A DNA stretch of 64,000 nt from Siphonodentalium dalli. Its lineage: Eukaryota; Mollusca; Scaphopoda; Gadilida; Siphonodentaliidae. The notes under the pieces are model-generated. The model was not told the DNA's origin. It searched no databases and worked only from the letters and a program-made list of their open reading frames with translations. The stretch is from NCBI GenBank assembly GCA_032622095.1, contig CP136062.1, positions 10,505,710 through 10,569,709 on the forward strand, read 5' to 3'. The translations under genes were made by a program, and so were the position numbers. This document shows, piece after piece, positions 12,704 to 24,000 of this stretch (position 1 is its first letter; each line of letters begins with the position of its first letter).

Positions 12704-13097
12704 ACATTCTCCGATAATATTGTACTTTAGGGAAATATATCGGATCCTCATATATCTGCGAGTTTGTGGAACAAGGCAAGTTCATCCCCAAGAGGATGTT
12801 ATCCCGTTATGCGATAACGCAGAGCAAATAGACACTGTTATACTTGTCGTCGGTAATACTCATGTTGCTTAATCAAGAGGGTGACAAGAGTGGCATGACG
12901 TCACAGTTTATATAACTTTTCAGCATGCGTTTAGGTTTTTCTTTCTCCAACACGAGATGCAAAATTGCGACTCGAATAAGTATAAGATATTGTTTATAGA
13001 CTATAGAAGATCCTTCATTAATATACATAATATCTGTCCCAGGTAGTTTCTGGGGCATCGACACTTTCCAGAACGATCGGATCATGTCTTTCTAAGT
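12704..13097 (+). pseudogene. Broken second copy of the 11.4-11.8 kb exon-like block
   Basis: Closely matches 11371-11771 but has a one-base deletion (AAGATATTG versus AAGATTATTG) and a two-base insertion (GACTATAGAAG versus GACTAGAAG). These shift the frame through the conserved KYKI...YRLEDP part. The terminal FWGID segment is still recognisable at about 13045-13065. Confidence 0.5.
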
Positions 13098-13484
13098 TTA
13101 TAAACGCATATGTCGGCGGCTCACGCACGGCGCAACACATCATCGTGCATTTAGGTTCATATTGGACTTATTTTATTCTGAAATTGGCCCATAGTTGACT
13201 TGGTGTAAACATAGTTTATTCCAATCAAAATAAAAACATATTTAAACATTTTGACAAACATTTTACAGTAAAATAGAATAATATAGATGATCGATTGATT
13301 GGAAAGGGGATCAAACAACAAGCACAAGGCTTTTATTAAGTTTGCTCCCCATTTGGTTTCGCGCCCGCTCTTCATTACGCGTAGAGGGGGGGGGTCGGAC
13401 GGGAAGGAATGAAAATATTATAATTATAGTAATGATGATGTTGTGATAAGCAGGGAGAGAGAGATGAGAGATAGTGAAATATAA

Positions 13485-13491
<7 letters not shown>

Positions 13492-13543
<52 letters not shown>
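13492..13543. repeat. (AT)n followed by (AG)n microsatellite
   Basis: About 39 bases of alternating AT at 13492-13530 followed by an AG run. The small open frames on both strands here are a by-product of the dinucleotide repeat. Confidence 0.95.
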
Positions 13544-13787
13544 TAAAGGGAATGAGATGCTGGAGATGGGGCAGTGGTGAGGAGTTTTCAATAATTCAGT
13601 TGAGTTGTTGCTTAATAATAATGATTCTCGTCTATAGTATTCTTTGTGCACCAGGCGCCATGGGAGGGGGTCAATCGCAGCTATTAATTGTATCATCCGT
13701 TAATAAGTAATCAAACATATATAGTGGGGAATATTATGCTGCTGCATAACTCGACCGGAATCCAAAGCCATTCGTTATCCGTACATG
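13544..13787. other. Unique sequence, nothing recognised
   Basis: No gene or repeat seen between the microsatellite and the start of the 2805-bp duplication. Confidence 0.4.
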
Positions 13788-14658
13788 TGATAGAATCATG
13801 CGAATCTTTGTTCTCATGATATATGTCTGTACTGCATTAAATGTTTGTTGGTTTTCGCGAAGGCTAAGCTCCCCTGATCCCCGCAATAGAATGTTCTCAG
13901 ATAGCCACAGTGAAAACATTGTATAAAGAGCATACATCTGTATGGCAGGTCGTGAGTTGGTTTATTCGTGTTATTTTGCAGCCTGTTTTTGTGAAACAAT
14001 AAGTACAATACGGACTTATTTCACATTGAAATATAGTCCCTTATAGGGATGTTTTGAAAACCAACGTTTATGCCCATATATAGAGCGTAATTGAGTTTTC
14101 AAATAATGCCGATATGAGCTTCTTTCGTGCAATTATAAAATAAGCCCGTCTTGTGCATCAATTTTCTACGCTTATTAAATTTATCATTATCATGTTATAC
14201 ATATCCTGTCATTCATATCCTGTACTCTTCAACTTGGCCTAGAGCTGTCCTCCGTTCTTCTTATACAAAATATATACTCCTTGTCTTTTTTTCTTCAGGT
14301 TTCTGTGGAGATAACTCAACAATAGCGATGTCTCGCTTGTTGTTCGATCCTCTTCGCCCTCATCTATTCTAAAGCATGTCATAAACATTTGTAAAAAATA
14401 TTATATAATTATGTTCTGTGAGGGTAGACATAAATATTGTTTAAACCAAAAGTCGGGACCCGATTTTCTAAATATCATGTCCTGTAGCTTCATTCTATAG
14501 GGTAGCACCATAAATATATATAAGCTCAAAATAAATAATCACACATATTCAATGTAGCACCACACAGCTCATTATCTATATATATACTGTACTATTTAAA
14601 TGTGTAATTTCATTACACTCCGTAATATCTGCATTGATGGTCAGTGTATGAAATAAAT

Positions 14659-14856
14659 TTATTTGAAATACGTCTGTGGCATATAATTTCCGGATTTAGA
14701 TACGAATTTTAAGCCGCTTTGGCCTTCAGTCAAACTAAAGCCGATAAGGTGATACAGACATCCAAAGGCACGGGCGGCGTTCGTTGCAGAAATATTCATA
14801 TTTGTTAAAATCGCCATCAACAGAAGGAATGTTAAAATATATATAGTGTTATTCAT
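14659..14856 (-). CDS. Hypothetical 65-residue peptide with signal-peptide-like start
   Basis: Starts MNNTIYILTFLLLMAILT, a good hydrophobic signal-peptide core, with plausible cleavage near residues 27-29 (ATNAA). About 36 mature residues follow, with one Cys (RAFGCLYHLIG) and a Lys/Tyr-rich end. AATAAA overlaps the stop codon on the coding strand. I do not recognise the family. No partner genes or splice signals support it, and short AT-rich frames give hydrophobic starts by chance, so it may not be a gene. An identical copy lies at 17464-17661. Confidence 0.25.
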   Translation of the reverse strand: MNNTIYILTFLLLMAILTNMNISATNAARAFGCLYHLIGFSLTEGQSGLKFVSKSGNYMPQTYFK

Positions 14857-14956
14857 ATGCTAAACATAATCAACGCGTACATAGTATATTGTCGTCAAGA
14901 CGTGCGACTGTGCGCGTAAACAAGAGCCTGTTCGTGTTACAGAAGTATTCTATTGG

Positions 14957-16040
14957 TTAGTTACACACAAATGATATAAACGCTCTTTATTATTTCCATA
15001 TCAGGAAAACTGTAACAAATAACGCTCTTTATGTTCACCATATCCGGATCTAAATAAAAGCCAGATTCCGTAACGTGTTTTGCTTTTGTTTACATTTGAC
15101 AATAACATACTGTGTATGCCATATTTCTGATTGGTGTAAGAACAAAGTCTGTCTATATTTTACTATTATTTCTCTTTATGGCGGTTTTTGACGGAGGTGA
15201 CTATTTTAACAGCATACCCGCCGCCCGTTATTTTAAGTAGCCTTCTGTGCGTATATTGCCATCACTCACATGTATTGTAAGCACGAGCCACAACATTATT
15301 TTTTATTTCTTCTATGAGCGATTAATTTTAATAAAGTGGTAAGTCTTTTTAAGGCGACAGAGTGCAAGAGACGGAGCCATGGTGCAAGAGTGATATGATA
15401 TTTAAGGGGCTCTTATGTCAGTTCTGACAACACGGATACATGCAGTGAACCCTGAAGATTATAGTCCCGTTATAACTGCTACATTTTTTTATTTAGACGA
15501 CATACATGGCTCATGCATGGGAAACTCCATATAACATCTTGATAGTTTGATAGTTTGATAGTTTGATAGTTTGGAAGTAACGATATGGTAAATGTCATTA
15601 AATACACCAACCATCGATCTACAGTATGCTCTAAATAATCGACACCTTAACCACAGCAGAATTATGGCTTGTTGTCATTCATCGGAAAGCCATATTTCCG
15701 ACTAAATCATGAAAAAATACCCATCATTCTGCTGTGGTTAAAGGTAAGGTTGGCCTTGGCGGTGGGTATTCTGTGAAAATAATTCCACCCGTCAAAAACC
15801 GCCACAAACAGAAAGAACATCAAAATGTAGACAGACTTTGTCCGTATACAAATAAGAAATATCGCATAAACAGTATGTTATTGTCATATGTTTGACTAGT
15901 GTCATGTAAACAAGAGCATAACAAGTTACTTTTCTGGTGTTTGTTTATATTATGATGTTACAAATAAAGAGCGTTCTTTGTTGGTGAATTCCTGATATGT
16001 AACTTATAAAGAGCGTTTATGCCATTTGTGTGTGGTTAGC
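14957..16040. mobile_element. 1.1-kb foldback (long-TIR) element, copy 1
   Basis: Left arm about 14957-15230 and right arm about 15748-16040 are reverse complements with moderate divergence. Anchors: GGTTAGTTACACACAAATG against CATTTGTGTGTGGTTAGC; the two AAACGCTCTTTAT sites (14978, 15021) against ATAAAGAGCG (15964, 16007); GACAATAACATACTGT against ACAGTATGTTATTGTC; GACAAAGTCTGTCTA-type and GGCGGTTTTTGACGG against CCGTCAAAAACCGCC. The interior (15231-15747) has no coding frame, so it is non-autonomous. It also holds a TTTGATAG x4 run at 15539-15573. Confidence 0.85.
15651..15737. mobile_element. 87-bp TTAA-flanked mini-MITE nested in the foldback
   Basis: CCACAGCAGAAT at 15651 and its complement ATTCTGCTGTGG ending at 15737 form 12-bp perfect TIRs. 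TTAA is directly outside both ends (15647-15650 and 15738-15741), as in TTAA-inserting families such as piggyBac. It is duplicated at 18456-18542. Confidence 0.6.
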
Positions 16041-16050
16041 TAGTAGCATT

Positions 16051-16592
16051 TAGTCCAGGAGATATTGGTCGACCTCTGCACCCACAGGACTTAACTTCAC
16101 CCCACTAGTGTTCTTCCTTAAGGTTTCCTCTAATTTTGTTCACTTGTTAACAAGAAAAAAAAGTGGCCGCAGAGACTCCAGACAAGATGCGTCCATCAAG
16201 GCGGCCATTTTTTTAATTGCACCAGGTCTCTTTGATCGCCATTATAGTAAAGATGATAGCACATGCGGTCCTGTTTCTGCTCGATTCGTTATGCTAATAT
16301 ACAACGCTTACAAATTAGCCAAAAATCCGACACCAGAATCCAATATGGCGGCCAAGATGGCCGCCGAAATGTGAAAATATGCTATTTTTCTGACATGTTA
16401 CAACATTTCGTTTGTCTCTGTGGGAAAATGTTAGAATTTTTGCGTCATGTTATACATTTATCATATAGAGGAGTCATTGGCGCACACATGGGGACCATAA
16501 TATGCATTCATTGCGGGATATTTGTGTCCGATATCACGTTTTCCCAAATGCCGTTATCATAGGTCAAAGCCGAATCTCCGTTAATAACGCGA
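16051..16592 (+). repeat. Partial duplicate of the F1 left arm
   Basis: Begins TAGTCCAGGAGATATTGG and is cut off at the duplication junction. The full arm starts at 18856. It contains CAATATGGCGGCCAAGATGG at about 16343. Confidence 0.9.
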
Positions 16593-17463
16593 TGATAGAA
16601 TCATGCGAATCTTTGTTCTCATGATATATGTCTGTACTGCATTAAATGTTTGTTGGTTTTCGCGAAGGCTAAGCTCCCCTGATCCCCGCAATAGAATGTT
16701 CTCAGATAGCCACAGTGAAAACATTGTATAAAGAGCATACATCTGTATGGCAGGTCGTGAGTTGGTTTATTCGTGTTATTTTGCAGCCTGTTTTTGTGAA
16801 ACAATAAGTACAATACGGACTTATTTCACATTGAAATATAGTCCCTTATAGGGATGTTTTGAAAACCAACGTTTATGCCCATATATAGAGCGTAATTGAG
16901 TTTTCAAATAATGCCGATATGAGCTTCTTTCGTGCAATTATAAAATAAGCCCGTCTTGTGCATCAATTTTCTACGCTTATTAAATTTATCATTATCATGT
17001 TATACATATCCTGTCATTCATATCCTGTACTCTTCAACTTGGCCTAGAGCTGTCCTCCGTTCTTCTTATACAAAATATATACTCCTTGTCTTTTTTTCTT
17101 CAGGTTTCTGAGGAGATAACTCAACAATAGCGATGTCTCGCTTGTTGTTCGATCCTCTTCGCCCTCATCTATTCTAAAGCATGTCATAAACATTTGTAAA
17201 AAATATTATATAATTATGTTCTGTGAGGGTAGACATAAATATTGTTTAAACCAAAAGTCGGGACCCGATTTTCTAAATATCATGTCCTGTAGCTTCATTC
17301 TATAGGGTAGCACCATAAATATATATAAGCTCAAAATAAATAATCACACATATTCAATGTAGCACCACACAGCTCATTATCTATATATATACTGTACTAT
17401 TTAAATGTGTAATTTCATTACACTCCGTAATATCTGCATTGATGGTCAGTGTATGAAATAAAT

Positions 17464-17661
17464 TTATTTGAAATACGTCTGTGGCATATAATTTCCGGAT
17501 TTAGATACGAATTTTAAGCCGCTTTGGCCTTCAGTCAAACTAAAGCCGATAAGGTGATACAGACATCCAAAGGCACGGGCGGCGTTCGTTGCAGAAATAT
17601 TCATATTTGTTAAAATCGCCATCAACAGAAGGAATGTTAAAATATATATAGTGTTATTCAT
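17464..17661 (-). CDS. Second copy of the hypothetical 65-residue peptide
   Basis: Identical to the frame at 14659-14856 because it lies in the 2805-bp tandem duplication. It has the same signal-peptide-like N-terminus and the same AATAAA at the stop. Confidence 0.25.
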   Translation of the reverse strand: MNNTIYILTFLLLMAILTNMNISATNAARAFGCLYHLIGFSLTEGQSGLKFVSKSGNYMPQTYFK

Positions 17662-17761
17662 ATGCTAAACATAATCAACGCGTACATAGTATATTGTCGT
17701 CAAGACGTGCGACTGTGCGCGTAAACAAGAGCCTGTTCGTGTTACAGAAGTATTCTATTGG

Positions 17762-18845
17762 TTAGTTACACACAAATGATATAAACGCTCTTTATTATTT
17801 CCATATCAGGAAAACTGTAACAAATAACGCTCTTTATGTTCACCATATCCGGATCTAAATAAAAGCCAGATTCCGTAACGTGTTTTGCTTTTGTTTACAT
17901 TTGACAATAACATACTGTGTATGCCATATTTCTGATTGGTGTAAGAACAAAGTCTGTCTATATTTTACTATTATTTCTCTTTATGGCGGTTTTTGACGGA
18001 GGTGACTATTTTAACAGCATACCCGCCGCCCGTTATTTTAAGTAGCCTTCTGTGCGTATATTGCCATCACTCACATGTATTGTAAGCACGAGCCACAACA
18101 TTATTTTTTATTTCTTCTATGAGCGATTAATTTTAATAAAGTGGTAAGTCTTTTTAAGGCGACAGAGTGCAAGAGACGGAGCCATGGTGCAAGAGTGATA
18201 TGATATTTAAGGGGCTCTTATGTCAGTTCTGACAACACGGATACATGCAGTGAACCCTGAAGATTATAGTCCCGTTATAACTGCTACATTTTTTTATTTA
18301 GACGACATACATGGCTCATGCATGGGAAACTCCATATAACATCTTGATAGTTTGATAGTTTGATAGTTTGATAGTTTGGAAGTAACGATATGGTAAATGT
18401 CATTAAATACACCAACCATCGATCTACAGTATGCTCTAAATAATCGACACCTTAACCACAGCAGAATTATGGCTTGTTGTCATTCATCGGAAAGCCATAT
18501 TTCCGACTAAATCATGAAAAAATACCCATCATTCTGCTGTGGTTAAAGGTAAGGTTGGCCTTGGCGGTGGGTATTCTGTGAAAATAATTCCACCCGTCAA
18601 AAACCGCCACAAACAGAAAGAACATCAAAATGTAGACAGACTTTGTCCGTATACAAATAAGAAATATCGCATAAACAGTATGTTATTGTCATATGTTTGA
18701 CTAGTGTCATGTAAACAAGAGCATAACAAGTTACTTTTCTGGTGTTTGTTTATATTATGATGTTACAAATAAAGAGCGTTCTTTGTTGGTGAATTCCTGA
18801 TATGTAACTTATAAAGAGCGTTTATGCCATTTGTGTGTGGTTAGC
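17762..18845. mobile_element. 1.1-kb foldback element, copy 2
   Basis: Identical copy of 14957-16040 created by the 2805-bp tandem duplication, not by a second transposition. Confidence 0.85.
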
Positions 18846-18855
18846 TAGTAGCATT

Positions 18856-20250
18856 TAGTCCAGGAGATATTGGTCGACCTCTGCACCCACAGGACTTAAC
18901 TTCACCCCACTAGTGTTCTTCCTTAAGGTTTCCTCTAATTTTGTTCACTTGTTAACAAGAAAAAAAAGTGGCCGCAGAGACTCCAGACAAGATGCGTCCA
19001 TCAAGGCGGCCATTTTTTTAATTGCACCAGGTCTCTTTGATCGCCATTATAGTAAAGATGATAGCACATGCGGTCCTGTTTCTGCTCGATTCGTTATGCT
19101 AATATACAACGCTTACAAATTAGCCAAAAATCCGACACCAGAATCCAATATGGCGGCCAAGATGGCCGCCGAAATGTGAAAATATGCTATTTTTCTGACA
19201 TGTTACAACATTTCGTTTGTCTCTGTGGGAAAATGTTAGAATTTTTGCGTCATGTTATACATTTATCATATAGAGGAGTCATTGGCGCACACATGGGGAC
19301 CATAATATGCATTCATTGCGGGATATTTGTGTCCGATATCACGTTTTCCCAAATGCCGTTATCATAGGTCAAAGCCGAATCTCCGTTAATAACGCGATGT
19401 TATGTTTCGAATCAATGAATGTTATTGCTATTATAACAACACCCATGTATATATATATATTTGCAGGAGATACTCGAGCTAGGATTCCTCTTATACCTGA
19501 GTTGAGGAATATTTACCCAAATCCAAGATGGCGATCAAAATGGCCACCAGAAATAAAACAATCGCCGAAAATCGCTTATTGTAACATCAGTGAGCATTAT
19601 TGTCATGACAACTCCACACCTGCTTACTATTGTAAGTTGGGAACACTTAGGCGAAGAACTTTCCTTGTACCATATCCAAATAAAAGTCCCCCAAATCCAA
19701 AATGGTACCCACAATGGCGGACAGATTTTGAAAAATCACAGAAATTCCCTCATATTCATATCATTGGGCATTATTGTCGAGACAACTCCATCCATGCGTA
19801 CAGTAGAGTTGGAAATACTGAGGTGAAGTAATTACCGTACATCTCATGCAAGAAATGGTTTTCCAAATCGAAGATGGCGGCCAAAATGGCGTCCGAAATT
19901 TGAATACACGCCTACATTCCTTTACTTTCTTAGGATGGGCGTTATTGTTTCGCGATTTCTACCCACCATTACATGTTGATATGTATGATTATTCATTAGG
20001 GTTTGGCAAGTGATACTCACAGTCAATATGGCGGCCAAACTGGCGGGTAGAAATTGAAAAGAAGCCGATATTATCACATACTAATTTCAACTTTTTGTCA
20101 TAATATTGATTTGTTCCAATGTAAGTCGTAGCCTTTTGGATGGATGAAAACCCACAATCGCGATGTGGCATTTCAAAATCCATTCTCCACTAAGGGCTCA
20201 TACTGGCCGTAACCGTATATGGGTGCGCCGAATAGTCATATTATGACTTC
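18856..20250 (+). repeat. F1 left inverted arm
   Basis: About 1.4 kb, matched in reverse complement by 34890-36355. It carries repeated AAGATGGCGG-type motifs about every 150-180 bp (about 19146, 19521, 19875, 20025). The 174-residue plus-strand frame at 19307-19831 follows these repeats and has no recognisable domain; I treat it as non-coding. Confidence 0.9.
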
Positions 20251-20785
20251 CAAGAATCAAAACAACAGTACCTGAGCTTATTCTGAATTGCATTCAGCAT
20301 TATCTAGACTCGTTTCCGTCTCTTCGTCATATTAATCTATCTCACTCACATCAACAGTTCTTCTTCGTAGAATGTTTCAAACAATACATATGCCGGTGTC
20401 CAGCTCACGTGTTTGTTTCGAAAGCTTGGAATTCTTAGCGAGCTTCATTCGTGGTATAGCTTATGGTATAATTCAGATGCTTCATATGGGGTATATGCGT
20501 CATCTTGTGCGATACGCTATAAAGGTATTCGGTCGATGCGTATAATAGCTTTCAGAAGGACCTATCTATCTGCGTATTGTCAGCTTTGGTGACCTAATGG
20601 GGATAACAACGTGTACACCTGGTGATTTTCCCAAACAGCCACTTCTCAGTATATGGTTAATCAATTCACATACTCATATAATGCACTGACGTACCCGGAC
20701 AACTTCTGTATATGACTTCGAATGTTGAAAGCCCGACATTTGACGGATGCATTTCTGCTAAGGCGTAGAAGACCATAATCTATAT
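20251..20785. other. Unique interior sequence of F1, no gene seen
   Basis: AT-rich sequence without a supported frame. A short (TCTG)n run at about 20800 marks the start of the next repeat block. Confidence 0.4.
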
Positions 20786-22155
20786 CTATATTTGCGAATG
20801 TCTGTCTGTCTGTCTGTCTGTGTTCTATAGAAATTCACAGGGGACCATCTAGATGATGCCAAAGGGGTCTACTAGGAGTAGCTTTTTACGAGAAAGATAA
20901 TGGTCGGGATTAGAATTTTCTAAAATGACGCCGTTGTTGTCAGGGGCATAGAAGGGGGAGGGGCAGAAACAAAATTTGTCGCCGATTGCCACCAAACTTA
21001 TATATATACATCCCCATAATATGAGGAATCTAATGGCGTGGTTTAAATATGGCAAAAGTCGCGCCGTTCGCGTCAGGGGTGCCCGGAAGGGGGGGGTAGA
21101 TTTTTTTTTCTGTCGCCGATTGCCACGAAACTTACATATAATCATCCCCATGATATGAACAATCCAATGGTGTGTTTTAAATATGTCAAAAGTGGCGTCT
21201 TTTGAGTCAGGGATGAACGGAAAGGGTGAGGGGCACCAACATTTATAAAACTAATTTTAGCGCCGATTTCCACCAAATTTATATATATTCTTCTTCATGA
21301 TACAAGGAATCTAATTGTGCGATTTAACAACGCCAAATTGTTGTTTTTGGATGAGAGATTGGGAGGGGGTGGGCACTAAATTTGATAATAAGTCGACGAT
21401 TGCAACCACACTTATACAAAATCATCGCCATGGTATGAGGAGTCTAATGGTGTGGCTTTTATCTGCCAAATGTGCGGCTCATTCGAGTCAGGGTTGAATT
21501 GAAAGGGACAGGGGCACCAAAATTGATGCACAATGTTTTTAGCGCAAATTTCCACCAAATTGATACACGTTCTTATCCACGATACGAGGAATCTAATCGT
21601 GATTTAAAGACGCCATAGTGGTGCCGTTTGGGTGAGAGATGGAGAGGGGAGGGATTGGTACCAAATTTTATAAAAAAAATTGTTTTGTCGCCGATTATCA
21701 CCAAACTTATAAACAATCATCTCCATGATATCAGGAGTGTAATCGTGTGGTTTAAGAATGTCACAAGTGGGGCCATTCGAGTCAGTGGTGTATAGAGATG
21801 AGAGGGACACAACAAATTATATCTATATGTTTAGTGCCGATTTCCACCAGATTGATACATATTCTTCTCCGTGATACGAGGAATCTTATCGTGTGGTTTA
21901 GATAGACCATATTGGTGCCCTATGGGTATCTTAAATTTGATACGAATTTGTATACTCGCCAATGTTCACCTATTTCATATATATGCATCTCTAATCTCTA
22001 ATGAGTCATAGTGTGTGCAGTTTGAGTCCGAAATAGGGACGGGAGGGTCACAAAAACTGATACAAAATATTGTTAGTACCAATTACCATCAAATTCAGAC
22101 ACGTTCTTCTCAAATGATACAAGAAATAAAATCGTGCTGTCTGTCTGTCTTTTTG
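20786..22155. repeat. Degenerate ~145-bp tandem repeat array
   Basis: Each unit contains CGATTGCCACCAAACTTATA (variants at about 20983, 21116, 21263, 21401, 21543, 21692, 21838, 21960 and 22078), ATGATA[C/T]GAGGAATCTAAT, and GTGGTTTAA, then a G-rich GAGTCAGGG...GGGAGGGG stretch. Units are 70-85 percent alike by eye. It begins with (TCTG)n and a GTGTTCTATAGAAATTCAC block that resembles the GTGCGTTCTATATATAACTTCACG block at 23390. It continues after the LINE at 23383-24000. Confidence 0.85.
22145..22155. repeat. 11-bp target-site duplication, left copy
   Basis: CTGTCTTTTTG, repeated at 23372-23382 around the LINE fragment. Confidence 0.8.
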
Positions 22156-23371
22156 ATTTAATAATATTTATTCCCAATAATAATTTGTTACAATAATACT
22201 ATATTGGTAATTCATGTTACCATGTTCCTTGTGTATGGGAGTGGATTCGGCTGTAAGCCTATATGGCTTATATATGCCGTCTCCACAAGTGACCGTATCA
22301 TCGGTGGACATAATTTAAATGGTGCGACAAAGCAAGCAATATTATGCTTGCATTACTCGAGTCGCGTCCCGTCGTGGAGTTGTCGGAGACAGGTAATGAG
22401 TTGGTCTATTCATGTACTAAATGTTTACACCATGTCTAATATATTATAGTATGGGTTTCATAGAATGGGTTCGTAAGAGCAATACAGACACAAGCATATA
22501 TACAACATTTGTGTGTCACCTGTCGTGTCGGTCATCAGCTATTTCAATAGTTCCATATATTAGATATTTACTTAATGTAATTATTATTGGGCAGTGCCAT
22601 ATAATCTGTATATATGTTAGCTCGAAAAGCGTTCTGTCATGATTATGAATTTCTGGACTGTTTTAAATGTGAAAATATTTTCGCTCAGACTATGTGAAAT
22701 CGTGCCGTTCAGTGCGCTCTCAATGGTTGTTCTTTCCAAACTACCAGAAAAACATTCGTTTATTTGTCTACTGTATACTGGGCAGTGGAATAAGAAATGA
22801 ATCGCCGTTTCATCACTTCCACACACACAATGAGGACTTGATCTGAGATAATTTTCACACAGGTCTTTATTAAGAAAACTACAACCAAGTCGCAATCTGC
22901 AGTGATGTATTTGCGCTGGGCGTGATTAATAGTAATAGTGGTAAATATAAGGTTCTCTACGGTTATTATCCGTGCTTCCTATTGCCGACTTAAAGTCACA
23001 CAATGTTTCACACTTCCGCACATTGTCTGGGAGTGTGTTCCACATCTCAACGGCTGAGGGAAGAAAGGACTTTTCGTATGACGCAGTATCACGAGAAGGG
23101 TTAGTTAGGTGATGCTTTCTCAGTGGATATTGGTGCATATTCTCTGTTGATCTCGGAACTAAGGTATATATATATGAGGGTGTCATTTTATAGAACATTT
23201 TGTAGAATTGGCATAATTTGGAGATTTTCCGACGTTCTGACAATTTTTCCCATCCAGTTTCCTTTATGAGGTTTTCATTACTGCAGCTTTTTGTTGCTCC
23301 AGTTACTATTCTCTATTCTCGCTGCCTCATATTGCACTTTTTCGAGCAAGTCGCTTTCGCCATTAGTACAA
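22156..23371 (-). pseudogene. 5'-truncated LINE (non-LTR retrotransposon), end of the reverse transcriptase ORF
   Basis: On the minus strand, coding similarity runs from about 23363 to 22617. Motifs in order: LLEKVQYEAARI, VTGATKS, ELGW-like KETGWEKLSERRKISK, FYKM, SYEKSFLPSAVEMWNTLP, then HHCRLRLGCSFLN, and a C-x-C-G...HFLFHCPVY zinc-knuckle-like end. These are typical of the C-terminal part of jockey/CR1/RTE-type polymerase ORFs. It is dead: a 7-bp tandem duplication (23306-23319) shifts the frame and an in-frame TAA sits at 22926-22928. The polymerase active-site region is absent. The 3' UTR occupies 22156-22616. An 11-bp direct repeat flanks the insertion, as target-primed reverse transcription predicts. 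Confidence 0.88.
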
Positions 23372-23382
23372 CTGTCTTTTTG
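23372..23382. repeat. 11-bp target-site duplication, right copy
   Basis: CTGTCTTTTTG directly after the 5' end of the LINE. The paralogous unfilled site is at about 23625-23645. Confidence 0.8.
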
Positions 23383-24000
23383 TCTGTCTGTGTGCGTTCT
23401 ATATATAACTTCACGCGGTACAATTGAGATGGCACCAAGGCGGGGTAACTTTTTACAAGGAAGATAATGGTGCGGGTTAAAATTTTCTAAAATGACGCTG
23501 TTGGTGGGAGGGGAAAATTAAAAAATATGGTGGTCAACAAAACTGATACAAAATATTTTTAGTACCAATTACCATCAAATTCAGACACGTTCTTCTCAAA
23601 TGATACAAGAAATAAAATCGTGCTGTCTGTCTGTCTTTTTGTCTGTCTGTGTGCGTTCTATATATAACTTCACGCGGTACAATCGAGATGGCACCAAGAC
23701 GTTCTAAGAGGGGTAACTTTTTACAAGGAAGATAATGGTGCGGGTTAAAATTTTCTAAAATGACGCTGTTGGTGGGAGGGGAAAAGTCAGCGTTGCATCA
23801 ACAATTGATTTAATAAACCAAATTCCACCAAATTCATACACGTTTTTCTCTAATGATATACCATGAATTAAATCACATTTGGTGTCGTTTGCGTCACGGA
23901 TGGCGAGCGGATATGCACTATCATTGATAATATTGATATTCGCCGATATCCACATATAAGTTATATACAGTCACCAGGCCATCTCCATATCATTTTAAGT
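23383..24000. repeat. Continuation of the 145-bp repeat block, with a local ~250-bp duplication
   Basis: The segment from AACTGATACAAAATATT through TAAAATGACGCTGTTGGTGGG occurs twice: once split by the LINE (22053-22155 plus 23383-23510) and once uninterrupted (23540-23785). Confidence 0.85.

Larger units (their letters stand above)
10941..13440. repeat. Diverged tandem duplication, period about 1.26-1.33 kb
   Basis: Copy 1 (about 10941-12120) and copy 2 (about 12198-13440) share the exon-like blocks, the AAATAAGCCCAAGTTGAAC segment (about 11125 and 12384), the ACATTCTCCGATAATATTG block (11371 and 12704), and the segment ending with the AATTATAGTAATGATGATG run before 12115 and 13440. The period varies with indels, so this is an old duplication. 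Between the coding-like blocks only AT-rich non-coding DNA is seen, including inverted copies of a TAGGTTCATATTGGACTTA motif (about 11827 and 12600). Confidence 0.8.
13788..16592. repeat. 2805-bp tandem duplication, copy 1
   Basis: Begins TGATAGAATCATGCGAATC and runs to AACGCGATG at 16586-16594. Repeated immediately at +2805. I saw one difference: T at 14306 versus A at 17111. It contains the minus-strand small frame at 14659, the 1.1-kb foldback element, and the first 540 bp of the F1 arm. Confidence 0.97.
16593..19397. repeat. 2805-bp tandem duplication, copy 2
   Basis: Direct head-to-tail copy of 13788-16592. The junction reads GCGATG then ATAGAATC. Copy 2 leads into GCGATGTTATG and the rest of the F1 arm, so copy 2 carries the native right-hand continuation. 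The near-identity means either a very recent event or an assembly artefact. Confidence 0.97.

Noticed and set aside
13424-13710. Ile/Tyr repeat frames on both strands
   Set aside because: Translation of the (AT)n microsatellite.
19307-19831. 174-residue plus-strand frame in the F1 left arm
   Set aside because: The inverted copy at 35381-35800 is open only in shorter, different pieces, indels between copies are not multiples of three, and no motif is seen.
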